Positions 35,931 through 45,309 are shown, counted from the stretch's first letter. The stretch is DNA of 64,000 nucleotides from Microbacteriaceae bacterium (GCA_025352325.1 JANXTR010000012.1:1-64000); one strand, 5' to 3'. The notes: generated from the letters alone by a model not told the origin. A program made the numbers and translations.

Positions 35931-36608
35931 GTGCGTATCGACATCGTCACGATCTTTCCGGAGTTCTTCTCCGTGCTCGACGTGTCGCTGCTCGGCACCG
36001 CGCGCAAGAACGGCTTGCTCGACGTGGTCGTGCACGATCTGCGCGACTTCACCCACGACCGTCACCGCACCGTCGACGACACTCCGGCGGGCGGTGGGGC
36101 CGGGATGGTCATGCGCCCTGAGCCGTGGGGTGAAGCTCTGGATGCCCTCCTCACCGAGCAGAGCACGGTCATCTTCCCGACACCGGCGGGGTCGCTCTTC
36201 GTGCAGAAGCAGGCACGCGAACTCTCCGGACGCGAGCACCTCGTGTTCTGCTGCGGACGATACGAGGGGATCGACCAGCGCGTCATCGAGCACGCCCGCG
36301 CCCGCGCCGAGGTGATCGAGCTGAGCATCGGCGACTACGTGCTCAACGGGGGAGAGGTCGCGGCGATGGTCGTGATCGAGGCGATCGGTCGCCTCATTCC
36401 GGGGGTCGTCGGCAACCCCGAGAGCCTCGTCGAGGAGAGTCACGAGGACGGCCTGCTCGAGTACCCGAGCTACACGAAACCCGCCGAATGGCGTGGGCTC
36501 GCGACGCCGCCGGTGCTCCTCGGGGGCAACCACGCCGCGATCGCCGCCTGGCGTCACGACCAGCAACTGGAGCGCACCGAACGCGTGAGACCCGAGCTGC
36601 TGTCGTGA
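35931..36608 (+). CDS. trmD: tRNA (guanine-37-N1)-methyltransferase TrmD
   Basis: A 225-residue SPOUT methyltransferase that makes m1G37 in tRNA and prevents frameshifting. It opens [13 protein letters not shown]. The deep trefoil knot region is visible in [14 protein letters not shown] and [24 protein letters not shown] 35931 is six bases from a TAGGCT box. The usual neighbours rimM and rplS are both in the window but no longer adjacent. Confidence 0.96.
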   Translation: MRIDIVTIFPEFFSVLDVSLLGTARKNGLLDVVVHDLRDFTHDRHRTVDDTPAGGGAGMVMRPEPWGEALDALLTEQSTVIFPTPAGSLFVQKQARELSGREHLVFCCGRYEGIDQRVIEHARARAEVIELSIGDYVLNGGEVAAMVVIEAIGRLIPGVVGNPESLVEESHEDGLLEYPSYTKPAEWRGLATPPVLLGGNHAAIAAWRHDQQLERTERVRPELLS

Positions 36609-36634
36609 GTTCTCGGCGCTGATGGCTTGCTCAG

Positions 36635-37042
36635 TTGTGGGGAGGTGCTGCGCTGCTGGTCGCTGCGATCTGCTGTTACCTGCAGATCTCGCTTCTCCAA
36701 CCTCGGGTGGTATCTCCCTCGAGTCCGTTCTTCATCACGGCAGGCTATTTCGTGCCGGGCCTGGCGTTCTCGTTCGGGTTGAACGGCCTCGTCGTGGCGC
36801 GGCGGCGGGCGCGAATCATCCGGCCTTCTGAACGCATTCTGTTCCTCATCGAGTTCGTCGCGGTCGCCCTGCTGGCGATCTTCGCTCTGGTCGTCGATCA
36901 GCACGTGCACGGCGGAATCACCTTCGATGGCTCGCTGCTGCTGTGGGCTGCGGTGATTCTTCTCGCGGTGGCGATCCTGATCGTGGAGCTGACGCCGTTC
37001 AGGAGCTCCGAGCCGACAGGACCAGTGGTCCGTCTTCCGTGA
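36635..37042 (+). CDS. hypothetical membrane protein, uncertain start
   Basis: The frame opens only at TTG 36635, after an in-frame TGA at 36620, and no ribosome site precedes it. The 135-residue product would have four hydrophobic helices (about 5-22, 30-50, 66-86, 98-117). Codon choice in the first third is less GC-biased than in neighbours. The 3' end overlaps map by 44 bases. It may be a 5'-truncated remnant. Confidence 0.45.
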   Translation: MWGGAALLVAAICCYLQISLLQPRVVSPSSPFFITAGYFVPGLAFSFGLNGLVVARRRARIIRPSERILFLIEFVAVALLAIFALVVDQHVHGGITFDGSLLLWAAVILLAVAILIVELTPFRSSEPTGPVVRLP

Positions 37043-37769
37043 TGGCAATCGTGTGCTCGCTGTGGGCGCCGCGGGAGCCGTCGCGGCTGCGCAGGGTCCA
37101 GCCGTCGGCATCCGTGTAGATCTTGTCGGTCCCGAGCATGAACCAGGGCTCCACGGCGAAGACGAGTCCGGCGCGCAGGGGGAGCCCGCGGTGCGCGCGC
37201 CCGTCGTTCGGGATGTGCGGATCGCCGTGCATGACACGACCGACGCCGTGGCCGCCGAAGTCCATGTTGACCTTGATGCGTGAGGCGTGGGCGACGTCGC
37301 CGATCGCTGCCGAGATGTCGCCGATCTTGTTGCCGACCGTTGCCGCCGCGATGCCCGCGGCGAGGGCGACCTCGGTGAGTTCGATGATCTTGAGGTCTTC
37401 GGGGCGGGGCGTGCCGACGACGATCGACAGCGCGGAGTCGCTGACCCAGCCATTGACCGACGCGGCGAAGTCGAGCGAGACGAGGTCGCCATCCTGGAGC
37501 ACGTAGTCGTGGGGGAGCCCGTGCAGCACGGCGTCGTTGACCGAGATGCAGATCACCTTGCCGAACGGCGACGCGCCGAACGACGGGTGGTAGTCGATGT
37601 AGCAACTCTCGGCGCCCTCGGCGCGGATCATGTCGTGCGCCAGGGCATCCAGTTCCAGGGTGTTGACGCCGACCGCCGCGGCATCGCGCGTGGCTTCGAG
37701 CACGCGCCCGACGAACGCGCCGGCGGTCTGCAGCTCGACGATCTCGGAGGGGGTGCGGAGTTCGATCAC
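36999..37769 (-). CDS. map: methionine aminopeptidase type I
   Basis: A 256-residue metalloprotease that removes the initiator Met. The five metal ligands are recognisable in VSLDFAASVNGWVSDSA (two Asp), FGGHGVGRVMHGDPHIPN (His), LVFAVEPWF (Glu) and AHSEHTIAI (Glu). It is on the minus strand between trmD and rplS. Type Ia core only, no zinc-finger extension. Confidence 0.95.
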   Translation of the reverse strand: MIELRTPSEIVELQTAGAFVGRVLEATRDAAAVGVNTLELDALAHDMIRAEGAESCYIDYHPSFGASPFGKVICISVNDAVLHGLPHDYVLQDGDLVSLDFAASVNGWVSDSALSIVVGTPRPEDLKIIELTEVALAAGIAAATVGNKIGDISAAIGDVAHASRIKVNMDFGGHGVGRVMHGDPHIPNDGRAHRGLPLRAGLVFAVEPWFMLGTDKIYTDADGWTLRSRDGSRGAHSEHTIAITEDGPLVLSARSS

Positions 37770-37988
37770 CCGTCGATGCTAATCGGCGTGTGAGGCCCGT
37801 GCAGGCCGCGGGTGTCGCATCGGGCCCCTGGTATGGCAGAGTAGTGGATTGTGCCTAGCACGGCTCTGCCACAGGGGAGTCGAACGGGGTTCTGGCCGCA
37901 TCACTGCGTCGGCCCACGGCACGCATCCAACTTCTGAACATCGAAACGCGCGTTCGACCTGTGGCGGTCGCAGAGAGCGAAAAACTCC

Positions 37989-38333
37989 ATGCATATCCTC
38001 GACAATCTCGACGCGGCGTCGCTGCGTTCGGACATCCCGGACTTCCGTGCCGGCGACACCGTCAAGGTGCACGTGAACATCATCGAAGGCACGCGCTCGC
38101 GCATCCAGGTTTTCCAGGGTGTCGTCATCGGCCGTTCGGGCGAGAGCGTCCGCGAGACCTTCACGGTCCGCAAGGTCAGCTTCCAGGTCGGCGTCGAGCG
38201 CACCTTCCCGGTGCACTCCCCGGTCATCGACCACATCGAGATCGTCACCCGTGGTGACGTCCGTCGCGCCAAGCTCTACTACCTGCGCAAGCTGCGGGGC
38301 AAGAAGGCGAAGATCAAGGAGAAGCGCGACTAG
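37989..38333 (+). CDS. rplS: 50S ribosomal protein L19
   Basis: A 114-residue L19 with the family core [19 protein letters not shown] and [16 protein letters not shown]. The 219-base gap from map (37770-37988) holds its promoter and leader; I see no named leader motif there. A strong hairpin with T-rich tail follows, so it is probably monocistronic. Confidence 0.97.
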   Translation: MHILDNLDAASLRSDIPDFRAGDTVKVHVNIIEGTRSRIQVFQGVVIGRSGESVRETFTVRKVSFQVGVERTFPVHSPVIDHIEIVTRGDVRRAKLYYLRKLRGKKAKIKEKRD

Positions 38334-38358
38334 TTCCGCGCACTCCGTGTGATGTCGA

Positions 38359-38404
38359 CGATCCCGGTCAGGCCCTCGTGGCCCGGCCGGGATCGTTCGT
38401 TTTA
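38359..38404 (+). terminator. Rho-independent terminator after rplS
   Basis: Arms 38359-38367 and 38387-38395 (CGATCCCGG/CCGGGATCG) enclose a second small GGCC hairpin and are followed by TTCGTTTT. It lies 26 bases after the rplS stop and before lepB. Confidence 0.8.
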
Positions 38405-38471
38405 CCCCACGCGTTGCGGTCGTCCCATCCGCGCGCGGGCAACATATGCTTGCCGAGAACGCAGGGGTGAG

Positions 38472-39371
38472 ATGACACAGAACGATGCGCCGTCGGCGCG
38501 CAAGCCGTTGAGCGATGCATCGATCGACGCGCTGACCGCGACGGCCACCACCCCTGAAACGGATGCCGTGGTCCCCAACCGCGACGACACGGGGGCAGGC
38601 GGGCGGCAGCCGGGCCGGGGCAAGTCGGCGTGGCGTTTCGTGCGCGACATCCTGCTGATCCTGCTCGCCGCGATCGTCATCTCGTTCCTGATCAAGACTT
38701 TCCTGATCCGCTCGTTCTACATCCCGTCCGAGTCGATGGAGAACACTCTGGTCGTCAACGACCGGATCATCGTCAACGAGCTGGAGCCGAAGCTGATGCC
38801 GATCCAGCACGGCGACATCGTCGTCTTCAAGGATCCGGGCGGCTGGCTTCCCGCCGGCACCGAGACCGCCCAGTCGACCGGCTTCGCGGGCGTCGTCGAC
38901 GGAGCGCTCTCGCTCGTGGGGCTGACCGCTCCGGACAGCAACGACCACCTCATCAAGCGAGTCATCGGCCTGCCGGGCGACACGGTCGCCTGCTGCAATG
39001 CCTTCGGCCAGATGACCGTCAACGGCGTCCCGCTCGACGAGAAGTACCTGCTGCTCCCCGCCGGCGTCACGAAGGTGTCGCGTGACGACTTCTCGGTGAC
39101 CGTGCCCGCGAACTCTCTCTGGGTGATGGGCGACAACCGTTACAACTCGGCGGACTCCCGCTACAACCGCGACAAGCCGGGGAACGGATTCGTGCCGTAC
39201 GACGATGTCGTGGGTCGCGCCATCCTGATCAGCTGGCCCATCGACCGCTGGACGACGCTTGACAACTACCCGCTAACCTTCGCGGGCGTCGACTCCGGGG
39301 ATGGCTCCGGCAAGGACAACACGGGCCAGACGCCGTCTCCGACGCCGAGCGCCACCACGAGCGGCGGCTGA
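38472..39371 (+). CDS. lepB: signal peptidase I
   Basis: A 299-residue membrane protease that removes Sec signal peptides. A long Thr/Ala/Asp-rich cytoplasmic N-tail precedes one membrane helix (about 57-77). Catalytic Ser88 lies in IPSESMENTL and Lys162 in HLIKRVIGLPGD, and WVMGDNRYNSADSR is box E. ATG 38472 follows AGGGGTGAG. A Thr/Ser/Pro tail ends the protein. Its TGA shares its last base with the rnhB ATG. Confidence 0.95.
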   Translation: MTQNDAPSARKPLSDASIDALTATATTPETDAVVPNRDDTGAGGRQPGRGKSAWRFVRDILLILLAAIVISFLIKTFLIRSFYIPSESMENTLVVNDRIIVNELEPKLMPIQHGDIVVFKDPGGWLPAGTETAQSTGFAGVVDGALSLVGLTAPDSNDHLIKRVIGLPGDTVACCNAFGQMTVNGVPLDEKYLLLPAGVTKVSRDDFSVTVPANSLWVMGDNRYNSADSRYNRDKPGNGFVPYDDVVGRAILISWPIDRWTTLDNYPLTFAGVDSGDGSGKDNTGQTPSPTPSATTSGG

Positions 39372-40057
39372 TGGCTGTCGTCGATCCGACGCTCCGGATG
39401 GAGCGCGCCATGCTCCGTGAGGGGGCGACGCTCGTCATCGGCTGTGACGAGGTTGGTCGTGGCGCGATCGCCGGTCCGGTCGCAGTGGGGCTGAGCGTGT
39501 TCGCCGGCCGCGCCGGCGGAGCGCCGAAGGGCCTCCGCGACTCGAAGATGCTGAGCGAGCCGAAGCGCGAGGAGCTGTACCCGATCGTGGGCGCCTGGAG
39601 CGCGCACTCGGCCGTCGGGCTCGCCACGAACGAGGAGGTCGAGCGGATCGGGATCATCGCCGCGCTGGGCCTCGCCGCCGTGCGGGCGTTGGCCGAGCTG
39701 CACGACGCGGGTGTCGGGATGCAGGGTGCCGTCGTGCTGCTCGACGGCTCGCACGACTGGCTGACGCCGGCGATCGCGCGCGGCGGAGCGATTCCGGATG
39801 GCGCCCCTCACCCCTCGATCACGACCCGGGTCAAGGCCGACAGGGACTGTGCGGTTGTCGCGGCGGCATCCGTTCTCGCCAAAGTTCACAGGGATCGCCT
39901 GATGATTGCCGCCGACGAGGTGCATCCCGGCTACCGCTGGTCGGGCAACAAAGGGTACGCGAGCGCGGAGCACTACGCGGCGATCGATGAGCTCGGTCCG
40001 AGCCCGCTGCACCGCTGGAGCTGGCTCCGTCAGCCAGCGCTGGATGTTGCTGGCTAG
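39371..40057 (+). CDS. rnhB: ribonuclease HII
   Basis: A 228-residue enzyme that removes ribonucleotides and RNA primers from DNA. Catalytic acids appear in IGCDEVGRGAIAGPV (Asp25, Glu26 region), VVLLDGSHDWL and VKADRDCAVVAAASVLAKV. It starts within the lepB stop. The TAG stop forms part of the TAGACT box before the DUF2469 gene. Confidence 0.95.
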   Translation: MAVVDPTLRMERAMLREGATLVIGCDEVGRGAIAGPVAVGLSVFAGRAGGAPKGLRDSKMLSEPKREELYPIVGAWSAHSAVGLATNEEVERIGIIAALGLAAVRALAELHDAGVGMQGAVVLLDGSHDWLTPAIARGGAIPDGAPHPSITTRVKADRDCAVVAAASVLAKVHRDRLMIAADEVHPGYRWSGNKGYASAEHYAAIDELGPSPLHRWSWLRQPALDVAG

Positions 40058-40068
40058 ACTCATTTGCG

Positions 40069-40392
40069 ATGGACGAGGACGAGTTCGAAGACTACGACCG
40101 TGAGGTCGAACTGGCTCTCTACCGCGAGTACCGCGATGTAGTGGGTCAGTTCAAGTACGTGGTCGAGACTGAGCGACGGTTCTACCTCGCCAACGAGGTC
40201 AACCTCGAGCGTCACGACACCGAGAACGACTTCTACTTCGAGCTCACGATGAGCGATGTGTGGGTCTGGGACGTCTACCGTTCCGACCGGTTCGTGAAGA
40301 GCGTGCGCGTGTTGACGTTCAAGGACGTGAACGTCGAGGTCCGCGGCGACAAGGACCTTGAGCTGCCCAAGGAACTCGCGCTCGACGAGTAG
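40069..40392 (+). CDS. DUF2469 family protein
   Basis: A 107-residue acidic protein conserved across actinobacteria directly after rnhB. The sequence EDEFEDYDREVELALYREYR and NEVNLERHDTENDFYFELT is near invariant in the family. Its function is unknown. TAGACT (40055-40060) lies 8 bases before ATG, overlapping the rnhB stop. Confidence 0.93.
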   Translation: MDEDEFEDYDREVELALYREYRDVVGQFKYVVETERRFYLANEVNLERHDTENDFYFELTMSDVWVWDVYRSDRFVKSVRVLTFKDVNVEVRGDKDLELPKELALDE

Positions 40393-40411
40393 TTCTTGGG
40401 GGTCGAGTATC

Positions 40412-40486
40412 GCGCTGGAGCTGGGAGCGAAGGCCATTTCTAGCCTTCGCTGCGACGCCAGCACCGAAGCCCATCTCGGGCTTTCG
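40412..40486 (-). repeat. two-hairpin palindromic element, copy 2
   Basis: In minus orientation it has hairpin B (40465-40472 with 40478-40486), the 7-bp outer stem (40458-40464 with 40412-40418), internal loop bases identical to the mutM copy, and an 11-bp stem (40441-40451 with 40426-40436) capped by GAAA. Stem bases differ from copy 1 mostly as compensated pairs. It lies 20 bases after DUF2469 and before the DyP pseudogene. Confidence 0.8.
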
Positions 40487-40530
40487 TCCGTCCCAATAGG
40501 GCCATGGCCGACGGCAGCAACTGAGACCGG

Positions 40531-41347
40531 GTTCCGATCGAACCGCAGAGCGTCGATGCGCCGCTGTCGCACTACGCCGTGTTCCTCGTCGTGACGATCG
40601 GCGAGTCGAATACCGCAATCCAGACCGTCAAGGATGTGCACGGTGATCCGGGTGCGCTCGTGCGCACGGTGGGGTTCCGCGACCTGGACGCCCGGCTCTC
40701 GTGACCTGCTGTTCCACATCCGCGCCGAACGCGACGATCTCCGCTTCGAGTTCGAGAAGCTGCTTCTAAACGCCCTAGGCAACGCGGTGACGGTAGTCGA
40801 CGAGGTGCAGGGTTTCCGCCACTTCGAGGCGCGCGACCTGCTCGGATTCGTCGACGGCACCGAGAACCCCACGGGCCGCGGCATGCTCGAATCGTCGCTC
40901 GTGAGCGCCGACGACGACCCGGGATTCGCGGGTGGGAGCTACGTAGTCGTGCAAAAGTATCTGCACGACCTCGCGGCCTGGGGCGCCTTGGGCACCGCCG
41001 AGTAGGGGAGGATCATCGGCCGCACCAAGTCCGACAACGTCGAACTCGAACTCGCCGACGGAGCCAGGCCCTGGCACAAGGATCTGAACACCATCACCGA
41101 TCTCGATGGCACCGAGTACGGCATCCTGCGTGACAACATGCCGTTCGGCCGGCCGGGGCACGGTGAGTTCGGCACATAATTCATCGGCTACAGCAGTCGG
41201 CTGTGGGTGACGGAGCGGATGCTGCAGCGCCTGTTCCAGGGGACGCCTGCCGGGCAGTACGACCGCATTCTCAACGTGTCGACGGCGGTGACCGGAACGA
41301 CTTTCTTCGTGCCGCCGATGACCGTGCTGGAGCCGCTCCGCTTCTAG
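40531..41347 (+). pseudogene. DyP-type peroxidase pseudogene
   Basis: Readable pieces of a YfeX-like dye-decolorising peroxidase occur in order: EPQSVDAPLSHYAVFLVVTIG, DLLFHIRAERDDLRFEFEKL, LLGFVDGTENPTG (the distal haem motif), GGSYVVVQKYLHDL and ILRDNMPFG. About 40 codons including a frame change are missing near 40700, and in-frame stops stand at 41003 (TAG) and 41177 (TAA, where Tyr is expected). It is thus inactive. The start is lost close to the palindromic element. Intact relatives are often encapsulin cargo or haem enzymes. Confidence 0.88.
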
Positions 41348-41357
41348 CCCCGATCCG

Positions 41358-41579
41358 TCAGCCCAGGGCGCCGGCGAGCGCCAGGACGCCGAATATCGCA
41401 GACAGCAGGGCGAGCAGCAGAGCCGTCCCGATCAACACGGCGTGGACGCGGAGGAAGCGCGTGGCCCGCCCGTTCATATCGTGCGCGCGCTCGTCCTTCG
41501 CCACGCGGCGGTAGAAGGTTGGCCAGACCAGCACGTTGAAGACGGCGTTGATGAGCAGAAGGACGGCGAGCAGAATCAC
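41358..41579 (-). CDS. SCO4848-family small membrane protein
   Basis: A 73-residue actinobacterial protein with two helices (about residues 2-20 and 48-70) and the conserved middle FYRRVAKDERAHD. The start is GTG 41579. Function unknown. It is the first minus-strand gene after the DyP remnant. Confidence 0.75.
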   Translation of the reverse strand: MILLAVLLLINAVFNVLVWPTFYRRVAKDERAHDMNGRATRFLRVHAVLIGTALLLALLSAIFGVLALAGALG

Positions 41580-41588
41580 GACCTGAGC

Positions 41589-41834
41589 CTACGGTCGCGG
41601 GCCGGGGCCTCCCTGAGTGCCGCCGCCCGAGCCGCCGTGACCGCTCCCCGGTCCGCTGCCGCGCAGCCGCAGGATGAGCAGGCACGCCAGCGCCGCCCCG
41701 CCCGCGATCAGCGGGAACGGGACCGGGTGACTGTGCAGGATCAGGTCCGTTCCGAGCAGGATGCCGACCGCCAGCGCCAGCACGACGACACCGCCCAGCA
41801 GCGCCAGGGTCACCCGGCTGTGGGTCCACCTCAT
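41589..41834 (-). CDS. small membrane protein, Gly-rich tail
   Basis: An 81-residue product with helices at about residues 8-29 and 39-58 and a Gly/Ser/Pro tail. ATG 41834 is chosen; another ATG at 41843 is possible. It lies 9 bases upstream of the SCO4848-like gene on the same strand, so they may be cotranscribed. No family recognised. Confidence 0.5.
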   Translation of the reverse strand: MRWTHSRVTLALLGGVVVLALAVGILLGTDLILHSHPVPFPLIAGGAALACLLILRLRGSGPGSGHGGSGGGTQGGPGPRP

Positions 41835-41961
41835 GAACAGCATCCTGTCGTGGATCCGCGGGATCCGCTGTCCTCTCCCTCTCAAGCTCCGTCGACCTCG
41901 GTTCTCCTCAGGGAGCCGCAGATCGTCACCACCGCTCGACCGACCGCGCGATCCTCGGCCC

Positions 41962-42330
41962 ATGGCAGCGAAAGACGAACTGGGCGTGCGGGGTGAGCGC
42001 ATCGCCGAGAGGCATCTGGTCCGCCGGGGGCTGACGGTGCTCGACCGCAACTGGCGGTGCGCGCAGGGTGAGATCGACCTCGTGCTGCGCGACGGCGACG
42101 AGACAGTGTTCGTCGAGGTGAAGACGCGGTCCAGCGTCGCGTTCGGGCATCCGCTCGAGGCGATCACGGCGGCCAAGCTCGCCCGTCTGCGGCGGCTCGC
42201 GGGCGCCTGGTGCGAGGCGCACCCGATCGTGGCCGGCCAGCGCGCGCGACGCATCCGGATCGACGCGGTCGCGGTGATCGCCCCGCGCGATTTGCCCGCC
42301 GTTGTCGAGCACCTCGAGCGGGTCTTCTGA
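41962..42330 (+). CDS. yraN: YraN/UPF0102 family nuclease-like protein
   Basis: A 122-residue PD-(D/E)xK-fold protein with GEIDLVLRDGDETVFVEVKT holding the predicted metal residues. Family members sit beside comM and dprA, as here, and are suspected Holliday-junction-type nucleases. ATG 41962 gives the standard length. Confidence 0.9.
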   Translation: MAAKDELGVRGERIAERHLVRRGLTVLDRNWRCAQGEIDLVLRDGDETVFVEVKTRSSVAFGHPLEAITAAKLARLRRLAGAWCEAHPIVAGQRARRIRIDAVAVIAPRDLPAVVEHLERVF

Positions 42331-42361
42331 TGGCGGGTCTTCAGATGGCCGGGAGTCTGCG

Positions 42362-43894
42362 ATGACCGTCGCCCGTACCCACGCCATCTCGCTGCTGGGT
42401 CTCGAGGGGGCCGTCGTCGAGATCGAGGCAGACATCTCGAGCAATCTCCCGGCGTTCGTGCTGATCGGGCTGCCCGATGCCGCCCTGGGCGAGGCGCGCG
42501 ATCGGGTGCGCGCCGCGGCCGTGAACTCGGGGTTGCCGCTGACCTCGCGCAAGCTGACGGTCAACCTCTCACCCGCCGCTCTGCCTAAATATGGATCAGG
42601 CTTCGACCTTGGGATCGCAGTCGCGGCCCTGGCCGCAGACGGACAGGTGTCCGCCGAGTCCGTCGCCCGCGTCGTGCACCTCGGGGAGCTGGGGCTCGAC
42701 GGTCGCCTGCGGCCCCTCGCGGGCATCCTGCCTGCGGTGCTGTCCGCCGTGCGCGCCGGGTTCCACACGGTGCTGGTCCCCGCCGGTAACGCCGACGAGG
42801 CGTCGTTGGTACCGGGTGTGCGCGTCGTGCCGGTGATCTCGCTGCGGGATGCCGCGATCTGGCACGGCGCCGAGCTCCAGCCGATCCCGCTCGAGCGGTT
42901 GATGCCCGCGGTGCCCGCGGCGCCTGCCGACGAGGAGGGCGACCTGGCCGACGTGATCGGCAATCCGGATGCCGTGGAGGCCATGCAGGTCGCCGCGGCG
43001 GGCGGTCACCACGTCTACCTGCTCGGTCCGCCCGGGTCCGGCAAGACCATGCTCGCGTCCAGGTTGCCGGGACTGTTGCCCGAGCTCAGCGCCGAACAGG
43101 CGCTCGAGGTCGCGTCGATCCGCTCCCTGGCCGGGATCCCCGTGCGCGGCTCGCTCTCGTTGCGTCCGCCGCTCGAGGCTCCGCACCACACCGCCAGCGC
43201 GGCGGCGATCGTTGGCGGCGGGAGCGGCGTGATCCGACCCGGTGCCGCGGCGCGGGCGGCGCACGGGGTGCTGTTTCTCGACGAGGCACCGGAGTTCGCC
43301 CCTGCCGCGCTGGACGCGCTCCGGCAGCCGCTGGAATCGGGAGTCATTTCCATCTCGCGGGCGACCGCCATCGCGCGCTTCCCTGCCCGCTTCCAGCTCG
43401 TGATGGCGGCGAACCCGTGCCCCTGCGGCAATGCGGGGACCCGCGACGGCGACTGCCGCTGCACGCCATTCGCGGTGCGGCGCTACCTCGGGCGCCTGAG
43501 TGGTCCGCTGCTGGATCGGGTCGACATCCGGATGGACGTCCACCGGATCACGGCCGCACAGCTCCGACTGCGCGACCACGGCACGCGGCTCGACACGGCA
43601 TCCGCGCGGGTTCGCATCCAGGTTGCTCGGGATACCGCGGCCGCACGCCTGACCGGGACTCCATGGCGCCTCAACGCCCAGGTCGCGGGAGCCTGGCTCC
43701 GCTCGCCGATCGGGGCGCCCACGAGGGGAGCGACGTCCGGGCTCGATCGGGCGCTCGAGCGCGGCGGTATCACCATGCGCGGCTACGACCGCGTCCTCCG
43801 CTTGGCCTGGACCCTCTGCGACCTCGACGGCACCTCGCGCCCCGACGGCGATCATGTCGGCCGGGCGCTCTACCTCAGAAAGGCCGCGCGATGA
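42362..43894 (+). CDS. comM: YifB/ComM family Mg-chelatase-like AAA+ ATPase
   Basis: A 510-residue hexameric helicase that aids branch migration in natural transformation. It has an N-terminal Lon-protease-like fold (FVLIGLPDAALGEARDRVRAA), Walker A LLGPPGSGKTMLASRLPG near residue 221 and Walker B VLFLDEAPEF. A zinc-like CPCGNAGTRDGDCRC segment lies near 350. ATG 42362 has the family's start MTVARTHAISLLG. dprA follows. Confidence 0.94.
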   Translation: MTVARTHAISLLGLEGAVVEIEADISSNLPAFVLIGLPDAALGEARDRVRAAAVNSGLPLTSRKLTVNLSPAALPKYGSGFDLGIAVAALAADGQVSAESVARVVHLGELGLDGRLRPLAGILPAVLSAVRAGFHTVLVPAGNADEASLVPGVRVVPVISLRDAAIWHGAELQPIPLERLMPAVPAAPADEEGDLADVIGNPDAVEAMQVAAAGGHHVYLLGPPGSGKTMLASRLPGLLPELSAEQALEVASIRSLAGIPVRGSLSLRPPLEAPHHTASAAAIVGGGSGVIRPGAAARAAHGVLFLDEAPEFAPAALDALRQPLESGVISISRATAIARFPARFQLVMAANPCPCGNAGTRDGDCRCTPFAVRRYLGRLSGPLLDRVDIRMDVHRITAAQLRLRDHGTRLDTASARVRIQVARDTAAARLTGTPWRLNAQVAGAWLRSPIGAPTRGATSGLDRALERGGITMRGYDRVLRLAWTLCDLDGTSRPDGDHVGRALYLRKAAR

Positions 43895-43932
43895 CTTCGC
43901 TCCACCCCACCAAGACTCACGAAGGAGTTCCC

Positions 43933-45309
43933 ATGACAATCCTCGGCCTCGCCGAATCCGTGGTCGGCCCGTTGATCCGCGCGCTCTGCCCCGACGACGC
44001 GTCGCTCGACCGTGACGCGCTCGCGGAACGGTTCGCCCGGGCGGCCTGGACCGGCATCGCCGAGCCGGGTGATCGCGACGCGGGGCGGCTGATTGCGGTG
44101 CTCGGCGCAGAAGGGGCAATCGCCGCGGTGGCCGCGACGCCGGTGCCGACGGGCGAGACGGTCGAGCTGGGGCCGCTTCTCGCCGCGCTGGCCGCCGTGG
44201 GCGACGACAGCTTCCAGCCCGCCGAACTCGCGGAGGCGGTGAAGCGCTGGCGCTCCCGCGTGTCGGTGCCGACGGTGCTGCTCTCGCTCCGACAGGCGGC
44301 CCGGTTCGGCGTCGCGCTGCTCGTTCCCGACGATCCCGACTGGCCCCGCAGCGTCGATGAGCTGGGGGACCACGCACCGCACGCCCTCTGGGCCCGCGGA
44401 GACCGGACCCTCCTCGGGCGCCTCAGCCGCTCGATCGCCATCGTGGGGGCGCGCGCGGCCACCGGGTACGGCGAACACGTCACCGTCGAGGCCTCGGCCG
44501 GTCTGGTGGACCGCGGGTTCACGATTATCTCGGGTGCCGCATACGGCATCGACGGCATCGCCCATCGCGCGGCGCTCGCCAGTTCGGGCTCGACGGTGGC
44601 CTTCCTGGCCGGAGGAGTTGACCGCTTCTATCCGGCGGGTCACGAGGCTTTGCTCACCCGGATCGTCGAGCGCGGGGTCGTGGTGTCGGAGGTCCCGTGC
44701 GGCACCGCACCCACGCGCTGGAGGTTCCTGCAACGCAACAGACTCATTGCGGCTGCGAGCCGCGCGACGATCGTGGTCGAGGCGGGCTGGCGATCCGGAT
44801 CCCTCAACACCGCGAGCCACGCCGCGCAGCTGGGTCGCCCGATCGGGGCGGTGCCGGGTCCGGTTACGAGCGCCGCGTCGGCGGGCTGCCATCGACTGCT
44901 GCGCGACGCCATCGCGATCTGCGTGACCGGTCCGGACGACATGGCCGAGCTGGTCCCGTTCGACGCGTCGCACGAGACCGCAGCCGCGATCCTGGCGGCC
45001 CTGGCGGCAGAACACTCTCCCGAGACGACGTCGGGGCCCACCTCGAGGCCCACCTCGACCCCGACCTCGACCCCGGCCTCTTTCCCGATCTCCTCCGGCA
45101 TCGACCCGACCGGCACGCGAATGCGGCTGCTCGACGCCCTTAGCGAGCGCTCGGGCAGGCAGGTGGGCAGGATCGCCCAGCTGTCCGGACTGGCCCCCGA
45201 CCGCATCCGTGCCCAACTCGGTCTGCTCGAGCTGGAGGGCATCGTGCACCAGGGGGCGGCCGGCTGGCAGAAGTTCTCCGTGAAGCAGTTGGATGCGCAG
45301 CGCCGCTGA
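43933..45309 (+). CDS. dprA: DNA-processing protein DprA
   Basis: A 458-residue DprA that loads RecA on incoming single strands. The Rossmann core spans IAIVGARAATGYGEH, ISGAAYGIDGIAH, LAGGVDRFYPAGH and RFLQRNRLIAAAS. A Thr/Ser/Pro linker leads to a C-terminal winged helix (about 395-455). ATG 43933 follows GAAGGAG at ideal spacing; ATG 43891 overlapping comM would add 14 residues. Length is above average because of N-terminal and linker extensions. Confidence 0.92.
   Translation: MTILGLAESVVGPLIRALCPDDASLDRDALAERFARAAWTGIAEPGDRDAGRLIAVLGAEGAIAAVAATPVPTGETVELGPLLAALAAVGDDSFQPAELAEAVKRWRSRVSVPTVLLSLRQAARFGVALLVPDDPDWPRSVDELGDHAPHALWARGDRTLLGRLSRSIAIVGARAATGYGEHVTVEASAGLVDRGFTIISGAAYGIDGIAHRAALASSGSTVAFLAGGVDRFYPAGHEALLTRIVERGVVVSEVPCGTAPTRWRFLQRNRLIAAASRATIVVEAGWRSGSLNTASHAAQLGRPIGAVPGPVTSAASAGCHRLLRDAIAICVTGPDDMAELVPFDASHETAAAILAALAAEHSPETTSGPTSRPTSTPTSTPASFPISSGIDPTGTRMRLLDALSERSGRQVGRIAQLSGLAPDRIRAQLGLLELEGIVHQGAAGWQKFSVKQLDAQRR

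Noticed and set aside
40412-40486. Copy 2 of the palindromic element as a DUF2469 terminator
   Set aside because: No T-run in the DUF2469 direction, and the same structure sits inside the mutM coding sequence, which a terminator would not.
41358-41834. Two small minus-strand genes as a toxin-antitoxin pair
   Set aside because: Both are membrane-helix proteins, one of a known conserved family, with no antitoxin-like DNA-binding domain.
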